Notes: generated by a model from the sequence alone, not told the origin. 64,000 bases of DNA from Larimichthys crocea (GCF_000972845.2 NC_040017.1:26673954-26737953), one strand, 5' to 3'; counted from the first letter of the stretch, positions 22,285 to 35,187 are shown. Translations and numbers: made by a program.

Positions 22285-22336
<52 letters not shown>
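22229..22336. repeat. (CT)n microsatellite with CCCC interruptions
   Basis: About 108 bases of CT repeats follow the LINE 3' tail and directly precede the candidate first exon of sptbn4. Confidence 0.95.
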
Positions 22337-22339
<3 letters not shown>

Positions 22340-22757
22340 GCCGCACTAATGCTGATATTTCTCTCGAGCATCACCAGCGGAGAGAAAGAGGAGGAGGAGG
22401 AGGAGGAAGGAGAGGTTGTGTCAGGTGGAAACGGGGACCTCTATGGATATCATCATCACCCTCCACCGGCTCGCATCCTCAGCACCGACAGCATCTCCCG
22501 GCCGGCGGTCACCGCTGCAGGCACACGGCGCTCTGCTCGCTGTTTCCACGGTAGAGACCGTCAGGACTGCTTCTGTAATTATCTGACAAACCGCTTCCTG
22601 CTCGAATAAGGACTAACCGAGGGAAGACCCTGCTGGAATAAAAGCGGAGCGTCAGTCTCCTCCATTGATAAACCGCTCTTCTCATCGATTCAGCCCAACG
22701 ACGTCTTGGTATACGAGGAGGACAAAACCAATCAAAACCCTGACAGTGAAGCTGAAG
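22340..22757 (+). other. sptbn4: Candidate non-coding first exon and CpG-bearing promoter of sptbn4
   Basis: The block is rich in CpG compared with flanks and ends in a strong donor, GAAG|GTAAGG (exon end 22757). The first recognisable coding exon of sptbn4 has an acceptor 13 bases upstream of its ATG, so at least one upstream non-coding exon must exist; this is the best candidate on the correct strand. It contains an upstream open frame (22349-22609, 86 codons, Glu-rich start). Linkage to 33341 is inferred from position and splice sites only. No TATA box was seen. Confidence 0.5.
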
Positions 22758-23630
22758 GTAAGGCCGATGCAAGGACGACAGGACGGTCTCTTTCTCCATA
22801 GGATGTCGTTTTATTTTGTCATCCCCTGGCTGAGAAGGAGTCGAGGTGCACGGTGTTTTTTCCTTTTTTGTGCAGGGACGCCGGCCTGCATTTGGGTGCA
22901 GGATACCGCAGTGATCCGGCGGGGGGACGCGCTGTTTCGTGTCATTTTCCACCGACATGTGTTACATGATGCATGCCTGGAGAAGTGTTTATGATGCCTG
23001 CACAGAGATTATTGTCTATTTTGAAAGGATAAATGCATTATGAAGCAGAACAGCGGCCTAGTGCATGGGCTGTGCTGTGTTGATGCATGCTCCCGGATCA
23101 GTTCAGGCTTCTTGATGGCCAATAACTTTAAATTGCAGATGGTTCTGTGGCCCTTTGGCAAACTGTGCCCCACAGCAAATACAACATAACTTCCCATGCG
23201 GTGAATCTCTACAGTAATCAGATATTCCTGCAGGAAGTTATCATGTGTCTCTGCTCTCACTATGTGACCTCACATTACTTTGGCATATCTGCTCCTTGTG
23301 GTGTCAGTTATTCCTGAATCCTGAGGGGGTTTCACTGCTGAGTATGAGGAGCAATCATTCAGACTGTCCTGCATGCTGTAGTGCTGTAGTGAGACAAGGC
23401 CAACAGCAGCATAGCTTGCTTTAGCAACACAAGCTGCAGATGCACTGTAAGCCTGTCAGGTCTCAATGTGCTGTGTTTGATCACAGCTGCAGTGAAAAGT
23501 GACAAACTCAGTTTTCATCATCATCTGTCTCTGTTTGTGGTAAAAACATTTAGACCTGCTTCAGGGAGCTCATGCAGAGGGGTGCATGCAGCTGTAGGGC
23601 AGTTGGTTAGCTTTGGTTTGTGGTGGTGCA

Positions 23631-23631
<1 letters not shown>

Positions 23632-23671
<40 letters not shown>
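23632..23671. repeat. (TG)n microsatellite
   Basis: Uninterrupted TG run in the inferred first intron of sptbn4. Confidence 0.95.
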
Positions 23672-23672
<1 letters not shown>

Positions 23673-24562
23673 AGAGCGGTGAGCAGGAAAGAAAAGAGGA
23701 AGACACACAAGTGTGTGTGACGTTAACTCTAACCCTTAAAGTCAAACTGAGCAGAGATTGTAGTTATTTTATTAATTTAATTCAGTATTGTCACTATCAA
23801 TAAAAGCAAACAGCTACTGCTGGTAAGTTTAGTGAGAGTCTGGAGATTAACAGTAGCATGTAGTACATGACAGACTAGTGTTTTTTACCTTTTGTACTTA
23901 TTGGAAGTTTAAATTAAAGCCCTTTTCAGACATTAATCAACTTCTGTAATACATTTACAGACGGTTGTAATGTTTGTGGTGCTCTCCATATTACTATATA
24001 CTAAATTTATTACACTTTATGGTATTACGTCAGTCTCCTACCACTAATATTTATATAATTAAAAATAAAATTTATATATTTAGTGTTCATATAATGTTCA
24101 ACATGCCCTCATTTCACTATTGTATCATATGTTACTACATCTGATGCTAATTCGAGAGTATAGTAACTTTTATTACACTATAAAGTGAACTTACACAAAC
24201 ACACATAGTGTATAAATACATATACATATTTATTAAATAAAGTTATAGTGCTATAACAAAGGGATTATCTCTCTTTACGATGTATTTCCAAGCTGCCTCA
24301 CAGGATAGAGTTCTCTCGGACATGCTTCTTGTTTTTCTCCCGGTCCTGTCTGGATGATAGACGGCCTCTCTGGGATGCTGAAGCCCTCTGCTGCTGCTCT
24401 GTTGTTTATCAGACCACAAGGTGACTGTTTTGATTAAGACTCGTGGTCTTGCAGACTCAGAACTGGGCGTCGGCTTCTGCTCCTGCTTGCAGATGTTGTT
24501 TCACTCTGCTGAGGTGAAGTGAGTGGAAGTGACTCAGTGCAGTGTGTAAAGTGCGTACTGCG

Positions 24563-24570
24563 TGACGTCA
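24563..24570. promoter_or_regulatory. Full palindromic CRE (CREB/ATF site)
   Basis: An exact TGACGTCA lies in a locally CpG-containing context (GCGTACTGCGTGACGTCA). It may be an intronic enhancer or an alternative promoter; a chance occurrence is possible. Confidence 0.35.
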
Positions 24571-27228
24571 CAGTCAGAGATCCAGTCAGAGTGTGAAAGA
24601 GGGAGACGGAGAGAGAGAGCTTTCATCCCTGTGAGGAACAATATAGACTTTTTTTGGACTATTTTTGGAAAGTGAGATCATTCTGGGTAAAGTTTGGTGA
24701 ACGTACTTTAGGTTTGAGTCAGAAATGATGAATTTACATTGAATACATGGAAAATTTCCAGAAAGTTGTTAAATTCAACATATTTAATTCACTCTGGAGC
24801 AGCTCCAATTTTACATTTTAATCTCGGTGCCGACATCTAAATTTGTAAAATTCTTTTGCTGCTCAGCGAGAAACGGCGCAGGAGAAACAATCTTCACTAC
24901 GTGGTACTTCACAAACATATCCATTTCACTACATAGAGTGTAGTAACACACACCCTTAATCCTTAATAAGGACCAATCCCTCCACCAGATCCACCAGAAA
25001 CTAAGAATGAGGATATACATAAGTGGATTTTAGTGACTTTGGTTGATAAATATAGGGTTCATATTGATATGTGGTAAAAAGACAGCGTGATTTCATACAC
25101 AGGCTTTCTATATAATAGGTACATTTTATTATTATGTTGTGAAGAAGAATGATGTGGTTTCATTAACTTTCCTCAGACCCTCCAAAGTAAATCTAAGTGA
25201 TACCTGATCATTACAACAGCCAGTAGAAGCCGATCAGCTCCTTACATTTGCCGATAGGCAGATTACATATCTGATAGATAGCAGAGGTCAACATAAACGT
25301 CCGCCAGACATTTTGATCTGCTTCTGATGATATTGATGAAGACTGCTGTGCGTGTAGTTAAAAATGGGTGAAGTACACTGAGGGTCTGGGCCCCCTTAAG
25401 CCTCAGAGAGACACAGAGCTGCTGCCAGTGACTGATTACCCATGGCAGCTGTCTTTCTCTCTTTCCTTCTCTCTCTTTCTTCATCTTTCTGGTGATATGC
25501 CGTCCTGTCTCTCTCTCTCTCGTACTTCAGTTTTCTTTCTTCTTCCATACATGGCTCTATTTCACATCTGCTTCTCTGTAAGATCTCTCTCTCTAATTTT
25601 CTCTCTCTTTCTGTCTGTTAGTCTACTGCTCTCTCTCTGTCTTTAAATATAACCTCTAAATCAAAAGAGATAGAGGTTATTCCTGTGCAGCAACATGACC
25701 AGAGGAAAAAACAAAAAATGTCACTTAAATGTTGAAAATGTAGAAATGTGTCTTGAATGGGTGAAGGGTTACCATGTTTTTAATGTTTAGGTGAATTTCC
25801 TGTTCAAGTCAGAGATTATAAATTTGTAGGTGAAACATGGACATATGCAGTAACTAAACTAAACCTGAACTAAACTTTCCTTTAGCACCTGTGAAGGTCA
25901 CACTGATTATACTGATAAAAAAATTAAAAGCATTTCAGCATTAGCAACTAAAATGAAGTTGTAGTTGTTTCTCTCACTCACTCTCCAGATCTCTCACGAT
26001 ATTCTATATTTATATATATATAAATATAAATCTATATATAGTCTGATATATCTTATTTCTCTGTGCTATTTTTGTCCAAACACTATAAAAGACTCATACA
26101 TTCATTTGTTGTCCAGCTATTAGAAGTTCTCTCTAGTGCACCAAACCCACGTCTGAAACCAACACACACACTACTTACTGCTGTTTGACTGAGGTTTACT
26201 AAAACTACAGTGCTCTTCTGTTTTAGGAAATTAATTATTTAAAAAGAAAGCTGCACTTGTGAGCCATTTTTAAAAGATTTACGTCTTCAGTAGGAACCAA
26301 TGGGCTTTGGGCTGAATGCCACGGAGAGGATGGAAAAGTCAGCAAGTACTGCAAGACAGACTATCACACCACGGGTTCTGCTCTTTAATGGGACTATCCT
26401 TCATCCTTCAGCTCACTGTGAAGCCGGCTAAATAACTGTAATCATTAAAAGTAAGTATGAGAACAAATTCATCTTTTGTTCTAATACTGATACCAGCAAC
26501 AGCAAGTGTGTTTTTTGGTCTGGACACAAACTGTGTCAAGTCTCAAGTGTGTGTTTGTGAGAGATCAGGTAATACTGAGATACCTATATGTAATTCTGGA
26601 GTCATGTTTTATTAACAATAAACTCAATAATTGGTAAAACCTGAGATCAACTTATAGTTCAAAGTTTTAGCAAATTCAGTTTCCCTTCTCGTGTGCATCT
26701 ATTTAGAAATGCATGACATGAGGTGACCTCTGAGACTTAATCTATTGATATTAATTTCATAGACATTCATCCAAAGCAAGCTAAAAATGTACATTTGTTA
26801 TATATATATATATAAACATCCTGCTTGGGACCAACAGTCTTTGGCGAATGAACACACTGAACAGCTCCACTGCAGCATTTGGGGGTTAAGTGCTTGTTTC
26901 AAGGGCACCTGATGTTTGGCATCCCATGTACTGCCATGTACAGAAAAGATTAGAGTATTGTTACTCTCTTACACTAATAGCCAAAACAGAAGTTGTGGAG
27001 GCCAGACGGAGAGGACTAGAGGTTACGACGGAGGGATGGGGGGAGAGGACAGTTAAAAAAATGTGAAGGATAATAAAAGGAGAGAGCAGAGAGAGACGGT
27101 GGGGGGGCTGACGCTTTCATTACACCGCTGGTGTAAGGGTGATTTATTGTGGTTACCAACGGCGACAGCATATCAAGGGAGAGGCCAATAATAACACAGA
27201 GTGGTTTAGAGGAGAAAGCATAACGACT

Positions 27229-27230
<2 letters not shown>

Positions 27231-27278
<48 letters not shown>
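27231..27278. repeat. (CA)n microsatellite
   Basis: Uninterrupted CA run of about 24 units in the first intron of sptbn4. Confidence 0.95.
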
Positions 27279-27280
<2 letters not shown>

Positions 27281-27284
27281 AGTG

Positions 27285-27523
27285 CTGACACTACTAGGTC
27301 ATTGATTGAATAGTAACTCAGTAGAAAATTAATCAGTGATAACCGTGATAGTCGATTAATCGCTGAAATGCCAAATGTCTCAAATGTGAAGATCTGCCGC
27401 TTTGATTTCAGTTTATATTTACATTTTATTGAATATTTTTGGGTGTTTGCACTGAACATTGGTGTATACAGACTAATTAAATTAAAGATTGATGGACAAT
27501 TACAATTATTAGTTTCAGCCCTA
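27285..27523. repeat. Interspersed repeat of a common teleost family
   Basis: The sequence contains GTCGATTAATCG, AAATGCCAAATGTCTCAAATGTG-like and GTTTCAGCCCTA landmarks that I recognise from a very common fish repeat. The family name is not assigned. The copy is decayed. Confidence 0.5.
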
Positions 27524-27974
27524 ATACACACCTGTAAAATTCTGCATATTTGTGTTTAAATATCACTTTAAGAATATTAATAATGCCACATGAGAACATC
27601 CAGCAGAACAACAGTAATGTACAAAGTTACAGTCTCACAGCTAACAGGTAACGGTCCGGCTCATAAGACTTCTAATTAAAGAGAACAAGAGCAGAACGAG
27701 CAGTGACAGAGCTGAAGCAGACTGAAGTGGACGCTCTCAATATAGAACATTTCTTTTTAGATGCTGTCCTATAAACCACGGTGAGGTTAGGGTTCAGGTC
27801 CACCATGAGACAACAGAGATGCTTCAGACGATCCAGATTCTGTCCTAAAAGTGAGCGATGAGAAGACGTCTGTGGTTATCACAGATGTCTCATTATTGCC
27901 GTCTTGTTTTACTGGAGTTGGACGGTCAATAAACTACACATAAACTATCCTGCCCATCATCTGTGGCAGGGCTG

Positions 27975-28215
27975 TTACACCTTCACAGGTGACTTCTTCA
28001 AACTGTCAGTCCAAAGATATTTTATTTTACTATGAATAATGACAATGAAAGCCAGCAAATACTAACATTTGAGGACCTAGTACCAGAGAATGTTTCATAT
28101 TTTTGCTGGAAAAATGCTGATTACCAGAGAATGTTTCATATTTTTGCTGGAAAAATGCTGATTAATGTTGTTGATTGACTAATTGATTAATCATCTTGTC
28201 CTCAGCTCTTATATT
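27975..28215. repeat. Second copy of the same teleost repeat, with internal tandem duplication
   Basis: It contains AAAGCCAGCAAAT, ACATTTGAGGA and ACCAGAGAATGTTTCATA landmarks typical of the family, in the opposite sense to the 27285-27523 copy. A 41-bp unit within it is doubled perfectly (28082-28122 and 28123-28163). Confidence 0.6.
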
Positions 28216-28383
28216 AACAAAAAAATCTCTTTTTCCGAGCCAAAGATTATTTTTGCTATAAAGACCAACCAGAATATTGTTTTTATGTTATTGTTTTCAT
28301 TTTTATCATCTTCATTTCATCTGTTTGGATGAAAAGGCTGATGCAGTGTGTGTGTGTTTGTGTGTTTTACGTATGTGGGATAG

Positions 28384-28384
<1 letters not shown>

Positions 28385-28419
<35 letters not shown>

Positions 28420-28422
28420 ACA
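28385..28422. repeat. (CA)n microsatellite
   Basis: CA run with one TA interruption near its end. Confidence 0.95.
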
Positions 28423-30220
28423 GGTGGTCGCTGCTCTTTCTTCCAGCTCCATGGAGAGTTCAGAGAGGCTGCTGCTGTTTAAATGTTTGATCCTTCAGTG
28501 TTGGAACAGGAGACTCTGTGTCCTGGACGGACTACATATAAACCCTGTAACCCCATGGAGTCCAGCAGCACAAACCTCAGAACCAAAACCAGACCCAAAA
28601 AGGTCCAGACACAACCTTTATCCTTTATATTGATCCAGTGTTCATCCAGTGTTCCAGGTTTAGTGTTTGACGGCTGTTGTTCAGCAGATGTCTTAGAGAT
28701 TACATAATATCAACACAACAACATTAATCAACTCTCAGCAGATCTAACGAACGCAGCGTGAAACAAGATGCTGCATTGTCGTCATCTTGAATGAACAATA
28801 TTCACAGATCAGAACTTTCTTAAGTATATCTATGAGCAGTATAAATGCTGCATTCAGCAGCAGATTCATGTTCATGCACCTCTGTGGTCTTATTTGTTGA
28901 TTACTGATCAGTTTTCTGTACTGACTGCCGTGAGAGTAGCAGCATTACTCAGCACTTTATTTCTGACACTGTAGTCAGGGCAGGTAACACTGTTTACTGA
29001 TGTTTTCAGACGTTTTGCAACCTTTTATGCCTTCAGTTTATTGGTGTAAGAAGAGTCTGATAAATCCTCAGTGTGGCTGATGTTTGTCCCTTAACAAACT
29101 CTAGGTGTAAAATACACAGTGGTGTGTAGAGCCAGATACTGAGGATCTCTGCACATTTAAAGCTGTTGTTTTTTAGGTTGCAGCTGCTGTTTTCTGTGTG
29201 TAGCTCCAGTGCTTGGACAACACGTGGTACAGCATTTTGTCAGCCATATTCCATACACATATTCTGTACTGTGTCTGACTCACTGAAGCACAAAGAGGAG
29301 CATTGCCTGAGCTTTTAGGGAAATTAATAAATAAACAATGATGTAGGCAGATGATGATGATGATGATGATCCATTATACACTTTTCAACCAGTACAGCTC
29401 ATGGTTTGCTTCAGGTGTTGTTGCAGTTTAGACTCACAAATAATATAGATTGTTGCAGGATTGTATTTTTGCTGTGAAATAATAACAGGAATTAGTATTT
29501 TTAAACCTGGGCCCCGTTTTACACATGTTGGAGTCTTAATGAGGTACAAAAGATTTGGAACTGGTCCCGTAGGTCACCTCAGCCAGCAAAGTGCGTCCAC
29601 TCCGAGTTAGAGCTTTTGTTTGAGTTTGAGCCTTTTTGTTGAATGAGTAACAAACATCATATTGCTCTTTTCAAAGCCACAAGACGTCATTGACAAAAAC
29701 ATTATGTGAGTTCGGTGTTATAATACCTTTACATGACAAAGTCACACAATAACACAACCTAACGGACCAAGACAGCGGCAGATCAGCAAATACTGAGTTC
29801 TGTGAGGTAAAATCTCAGATTTTGTCAATGGAGTCTGGTGACTGTGAGCAGAAAGTCTGTGACTCAAACAGACTAAAAGCCAGGACCTCTCACCTCTGCG
29901 CCTCCTCCTCGTCTTCTCTCATGAGTCCCCTATTTTTACACTAGTGTAATACAAAAAAAAAACATTGAGCATGTGAGAGAGAAGCTCCCAATTAAAATAT
30001 TAGAATGAGTCGTCTGTTTCTGATGTTGAGACATGCAGGTTTTACATTCATACTCCTCTGAATGTAAATAAAATCATCTGAGCTTGACGTGAGGTCATTC
30101 TTTCCTTTGTTTTTGTCTCCACATTCTGAGATTTCCCGTAGGCTGCATTCAGTCTCTGGAGGCGAAGCATGAAGCATCTCACTGCTGCTGTTACTTATAG
30201 AGCAGAAAATGGATAGCCAG

Positions 30221-30222
<2 letters not shown>

Positions 30223-30251
<29 letters not shown>
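30223..30251. repeat. (TG)n microsatellite
   Basis: TG run of about 14 units, part of a cluster with CA runs just downstream. Confidence 0.95.
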
Positions 30252-30254
<3 letters not shown>

Positions 30255-30342
30255 CGTGATTGTCAGACATAGTGTCAACTCTCTTGCCTGGGGCTGAATG
30301 ATTCCTCAACAGCTGAGTCTGATTATTAGAACGAAGGTGATA

Positions 30343-30428
30343 ACACACACAAACACACACACACACACATATGCATGCACGCACACACATTCACACATAT
30401 GCACACACAGAGAAATCACACACACATC
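30343..30428. repeat. Imperfect (CA)n-rich tract
   Basis: CA repeats interrupted by GCATG and CATAT motifs. Confidence 0.9.
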
Positions 30429-30514
30429 AGAGCAGTCCTGCGAACTGAGAGTTTGATTGATTGAAAGACACCAGGTGGTTGAGGTTAGGCAAGGATCACG
30501 GCAAGGAGAGCAGA

Positions 30515-30516
<2 letters not shown>

Positions 30517-30583
<67 letters not shown>
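30517..30583. repeat. Long (CA)n microsatellite
   Basis: About 33 uninterrupted CA units, the longest dinucleotide run of this type in the window. Confidence 0.95.
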
Positions 30584-30590
<7 letters not shown>

Positions 30591-31194
30591 GACTGACATG
30601 ACAGTGTGGCAGTGTGTGACTGATGTCGACTTGCTGGTGTGGTATATTGTTGTTTCTCCTCTGTGATCCAATGATGGGTAATATATATATTTCAGTTGCT
30701 TCATAATAATATCTGTTAGCACGTCTTGCAGTGATATTACACACGTCTTCTTAGTCTACTGCTGACCTCAACAACATGCTTCTCATATTTTATTCTCCAT
30801 GTACCTCCACCTCTCTGTGGCAGCAGTGTGTCGTGGTGAAACTTTTCCGGCTTCATGGTTTGTAGATATCAGTTATTTCAATCTACAGTGAGCCTGCACG
30901 CAAAAAAAACCTTGATCTCAGCTCTCACACTCTGAAGGGAAATGATGGAGAGTGGTTTGCCACACTGTGTATATAGGTGAAACGTACAGGGATTTAGAGA
31001 GGTTAAACATCTGGATACCTCATTTGTAACATCTGAGATCACACATCATCTGCCATTCACCTGAGAGTTAAAGACAAAACAGACCAAGATATTATCAGCA
31101 GAGAGTTTGATAGCAGACAGTTTAAGAGGAAATGTTTTGGTGTCAGTACCTGATCCGTTAGAGGACACCGTACCAAAATGTGGCAGATAAACTT

Positions 31195-31404
31195 AAAAAG
31201 ACAACATGTGGGGTGTTGATTAGCTCAGTTGGTAGAACATCCGCCCCACGTACGAAGGCCCAGCAGCGGCCCAGGGTTCGAATCCGACCTGCGACCGTTT
31301 GCTGGATGTCGCTGGATGGATCTCTCTCTCCCAACATTCCTGTCACTCTTCAGCTGTGTCTGAAAAATAAAGCTTGAAAAGGCCAAAAAAAAAGACAACA
31401 TGTG
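31195..31404 (+). mobile_element. tRNA-derived SINE with intact target-site duplication
   Basis: The head carries a Pol III A box (TTAGCTCAGTTGGTAGA) and B box (GGGTTCGAATCC) in tRNA spacing. The body ends CCTGTCACTCTTCAGCTGTG..AATAAAGC and an A-rich tail. It is flanked by identical 16-bp copies of AAAAAGACAACATGTG at 31195-31210 and 31389-31404. Element body is therefore 31211-31388. The perfect duplication implies a fairly recent insertion. The head is tRNA-like but not a functional tRNA: the acceptor ends do not pair and the anticodon region is expanded. Confidence 0.88.
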
Positions 31405-33353
31405 CATCCTTCGCAGTCACAGTGCCCCATAATCCACTGCAAACAAACAAAAGGAAAGTATTTACAGGTTTCAGCTTCTGTTTCATTTTGGGCTCTTGGA
31501 GAATTTGATGGACTTTCTTAATGAACATCGTTAGTTGATTTTCCTGTCACATGGCTTCAAACAAACTTTAGTTTGATTTTATTTATTATTACATTGATCT
31601 ATAAACTTAACAGATCTCTTGTGGGTTTCACTCGTGTTGGGTTCCTGTGCAGTTCTCTATCTGCTTCATCACCAGATACAAAGCACTGTAATGTTTTTCT
31701 GTTATTCTCTCCAGGGAGAATAGCTAAGTGCACAGCTACAGTACCCCTCCTCTCCCTGTCTTGCAGGGCTCGCTGACATTTACTCGATATGGCTACGTTG
31801 TTTTCCAGTGGTTTTTAGGTATTATGACAACTATGAGCTTGGACTTTCGTTGCAGTGGAGAGAGGGGGAGAGGCCAGAAGAGGGGTGGGATGAGGTGAAG
31901 ACAAAGAGATTTACAGCAACGAGGCTGAGGCAGAAAGCGAAACCACTAATCACACCTTCAGTTTTAAAATTTTATTTTAGTAATCAGTCACATAATCATC
32001 ATAAAGATCATTAGATACAGCTTTAAAGAAAATAAACCTGCAATCTAAGTGCACAACATAAAAACATGTGTCTCTACATTAAGCATAATTTGTAGAAGGC
32101 ACCAAATGGCATGTTCCATGTCCTGTGGGCACATCTGCTCTTTACTAGGACAACATGTGTTCTCCATCCATCATGTGTGAAAGGTGGGGGAGGATCTGTT
32201 ATGACAGTATATTTATCAGGACTCAGATCATTGTCACGATTTGCACCTTTAAGACTAACAAACATCTGATGTGTGTGTTCGTAGTATTAAAATGTAAACG
32301 CACTGGAGTGTAAAAAGCTTATATAGACAAATAACGTAACAGAGATCGTTTTAGCTGCAGTCTGATAAAAAGCGTCCTCTAAAAACTCAGTTCAAGCTCC
32401 TGTTTGGTCACTGACGAGCTTTTCTGGCCGGACACCACAAGGAGTTTAGATTTTCACCCAGTCCGCTGATTTTTATGTCTGCTCTGAATTTTCAGCGTTT
32501 ACACCAGGGTCCTTATTCAGAAAGGATCTTGTCTTACCATGATTCTACTAACTAAGAGTTCTCTCATAAAAGCTATCCACAAAGCTTCCTGTAAAATTCA
32601 GTCAAATTAAATATTCACAGAGAAACACATTCAGTTAAACCACTGTTTCTCAAATGTTTTATGCCGTACCACCTCAGAAAATCTCCTCCAGTATCATGAC
32701 AGACGTTAAACTTCATTTAAACATTTCCATTCTTTACCTGTCACCCTGTGTTGTGTGATTTCTCGGTGGAGGTGGTTATTCTGATTGGTTATTTTTATCC
32801 TCTGGTCTTCAGCTGTCAGTGGGAGAGGAGGGAGAGATGAGAGAGCCAAATAATTTTTACCCTCCATCTCCCACAATTCTTTGAATCATCAGAGAGATTT
32901 TATTTTGAGCTTCTCTTTTGTAAAATGTTCTGATACCCAGGACAGGCGCTGCATCATTCATGAATGGGAAGGAAACTGTTATTTATGACCTCCGGAGTAT
33001 TTTTGTTTGCTGTAAATCATTTGAACCCTCCTGATTAAAACGAGGATGCTGCAGCGACTGTTTCATATTTTCCCCCCATGTGTATCAGTTTGTGGGTAAA
33101 TATGGCTAAAAGGTGTCAGATGAGGTGTGCAAAGTTAGTCAGAGTTTAATTATAAAGTGTGAACCGCCCTTCGCCTGCGGGGATCTGTTTAATCATGCTT
33201 GTATGGGACACAAAAGGAATGATAGCACCTGTCCCCATCACCTTCCTCACATGTCTTTTCCTCATGAGTGTCTATGTATGTGCAGTATATGTGTGTATCA
33301 TGGCTACACACCAACAAAGATTCATTTGTGTGTGTTGCAGGGCGTCGGGCGCG

Positions 33354-33498
33354 ATGGCTAATGCCTCCCCAGACCTGGACAACGCGGAAGCCCAGCGCCA
33401 GCTCAACAACAACAACCGACCGATCGGCTCGGGGTTCTGGGAGACGGAGTGTACCAGCTCCAAGCTGTTTGAGTGCTCCCGCATCAAGGCCCTGGCAG
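33354..33498 (+). CDS. sptbn4: sptbn4 coding exon 1 (start codon)
   Basis: The acceptor TGTTGCAG ends at 33340 and 13 bases of leader precede ATG at 33354, in context GCGATGG. The exon encodes a variable head ([20 protein letters not shown]) and then the conserved [11 protein letters not shown] that opens the actin-binding domain in beta spectrins. Donor G|GTCAGA. Confidence 0.93.
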
Positions 33499-35187
33499 GT
33501 CAGAGGTCACACACAGATCAACACACACACGCTTACTCACACACTACAAACACGCCTCACACACATGCATCAGTAGGTGTTTAAAAATTGTGTAAAGGAG
33601 AAAGCAGTGTTTCTCATTAAGCACTAGATTGTTCTTCCCTTAAGTCAATCTGAATCTTTGGTTTCCCTCAGATGAACGAGATGCAGTGCAGAAGAAGACT
33701 TTTACAAAGTGGGTTAACTCCCATCTTTCCAGAGTGTCCTGTCGCATATCTGACCTCTACAACGACCTGAGGGATGGATACATGCTCACCAGACTGCTGG
33801 AGGTCCTCAGTGGAGAGCTGCTGGTAGGAACACACACGTTGTATCAGTTTTGTAGTCTCTTACTGGCTTTGTATCATTACAATGGGGGTATTATATGCAA
33901 ATGACCAACTTTAACTTCCCTTCATGTTGCCTGCACCCAGAGCTCCGTGCTCACTTCTTTTGCTGCCTCCAGGGCTGCAAAAGAAGTGAGCACTACTACA
34001 CTTGCATTTTTTAAATACTCGATCTGTCAGATGATGCTTTTCAATGTTTTTGACAGGATGCATCCTCTCTGAACATCAATAAATTAGTATTTTTTAAATT
34101 AAAGTATGTTAATGTTACATGATGCTGCACATAGTACTTTAATAATAAGGATTTTTGTATCATAGTAATAAATCTCTCTGTTTTCCCCCAGCCGAGGCCC
34201 ACACGTGGTCGCATGCGGATCCACTGCCTGGAGAACGTCGACAAAGCCCTGCAGTTCCTTAAAGAGCAGAGGGTTCACCTGGAAAATGTCGGTTCCCATG
34301 ACATTGTGGATGGAAATCACCGCCTCACCCTGGGCCTTATCTGGACCATCATCCTACGCTTCCAGGTAAACACCAACACACTGCAATTATTGTATGACAT
34401 TTTATCAGCTCAGTGATGTCGTGACGAGGCGTGGGAGATGCTGAAGTTTTATTCATGACGTGAGTTTTCGTTTTTTTTAGTATAGACATTGAAGGAATTC
34501 TCTCCTTGTCAGAAATACAACAATAGAGCAGCTGGTGCATCCAAACAAACTCACATTGTCGTAGTCAGTCAGAAATTGTTGCACCTGCAGCCTGACTATA
34601 TGCTGCACATGGTGCGAGGACACAGTAAAGTCGGTGACTGCAGTCAGCAGGTTTTCATCTGACAGCTCACTGTCATTGGTCATTGTTGTTGTATTATTGT
34701 GACTCTGCCACAATCAAATCAAAAAAACAATAGGGTTAGTGACAGATTCTCATTATTAGGATTGATAATGAGATTCTGTAGTCAGATGTCAGCAGCATCA
34801 CAAAACAAACGCTAAATTATTGACTATTTTATATCTATAATCTGACTTTAAAGGCTTAAATCTGAGCTTCTTTGTTGTGTGCACTGAGATGCTGGCATGT
34901 GTTTCTGTGCTACCTGCTGAAGCACAGGATGCTGTAATCAGCAGTGGTTTCATTTCGGGGGAGCTGCCAGCGGTTCTGTTCAGTTCAGGGGAGGCTGTCA
35001 CAGCTGCGGCATCATCAGTGTGCGACAGCGACAGCGGTGTTTGGTGGATAAAGCCTGAATGTCACTCTGGGCTGAGCGGCCTAGAGATAGCAGTCGTCTT
35101 CCAGTCTGCTCTTGAACAAGGACACGCGCACACCCACACTGCACTCGCTCTCTTACATACAGTCTATCTATCATTCTATCTATCTGG

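Larger units (their letters stand above)
22758..33340 (+). other. sptbn4: Inferred first intron of sptbn4 with multiple repeats
   Basis: About 10.6 kb without a recognised coding exon. It contains several long dinucleotide runs, two related interspersed-repeat copies (27285-27523 and 27975-28215), a SINE with target-site duplication (31195-31404) and a full CRE palindrome (24563-24570). Long regulatory first introns are usual in beta-spectrin genes. Confidence 0.6.

Noticed and set aside
22478..22495. REST/RE1-like sequence in the candidate sptbn4 leader exon
   Set aside because: The left half (TCAGCACC) and a GACAGC half are present, but the spacing is three bases shorter than the canonical site and does not match known non-canonical spacings.
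22174..22554. Open frames with long Ser-Leu or Arg-Glu repeats
   Set aside because: They are translations of the (CT)n run on both strands.
31211..31290. Possible functional tRNA gene
   Set aside because: A and B boxes are good, but arms do not fold into a tRNA and the element carries a SINE body, A tail and target-site duplications.
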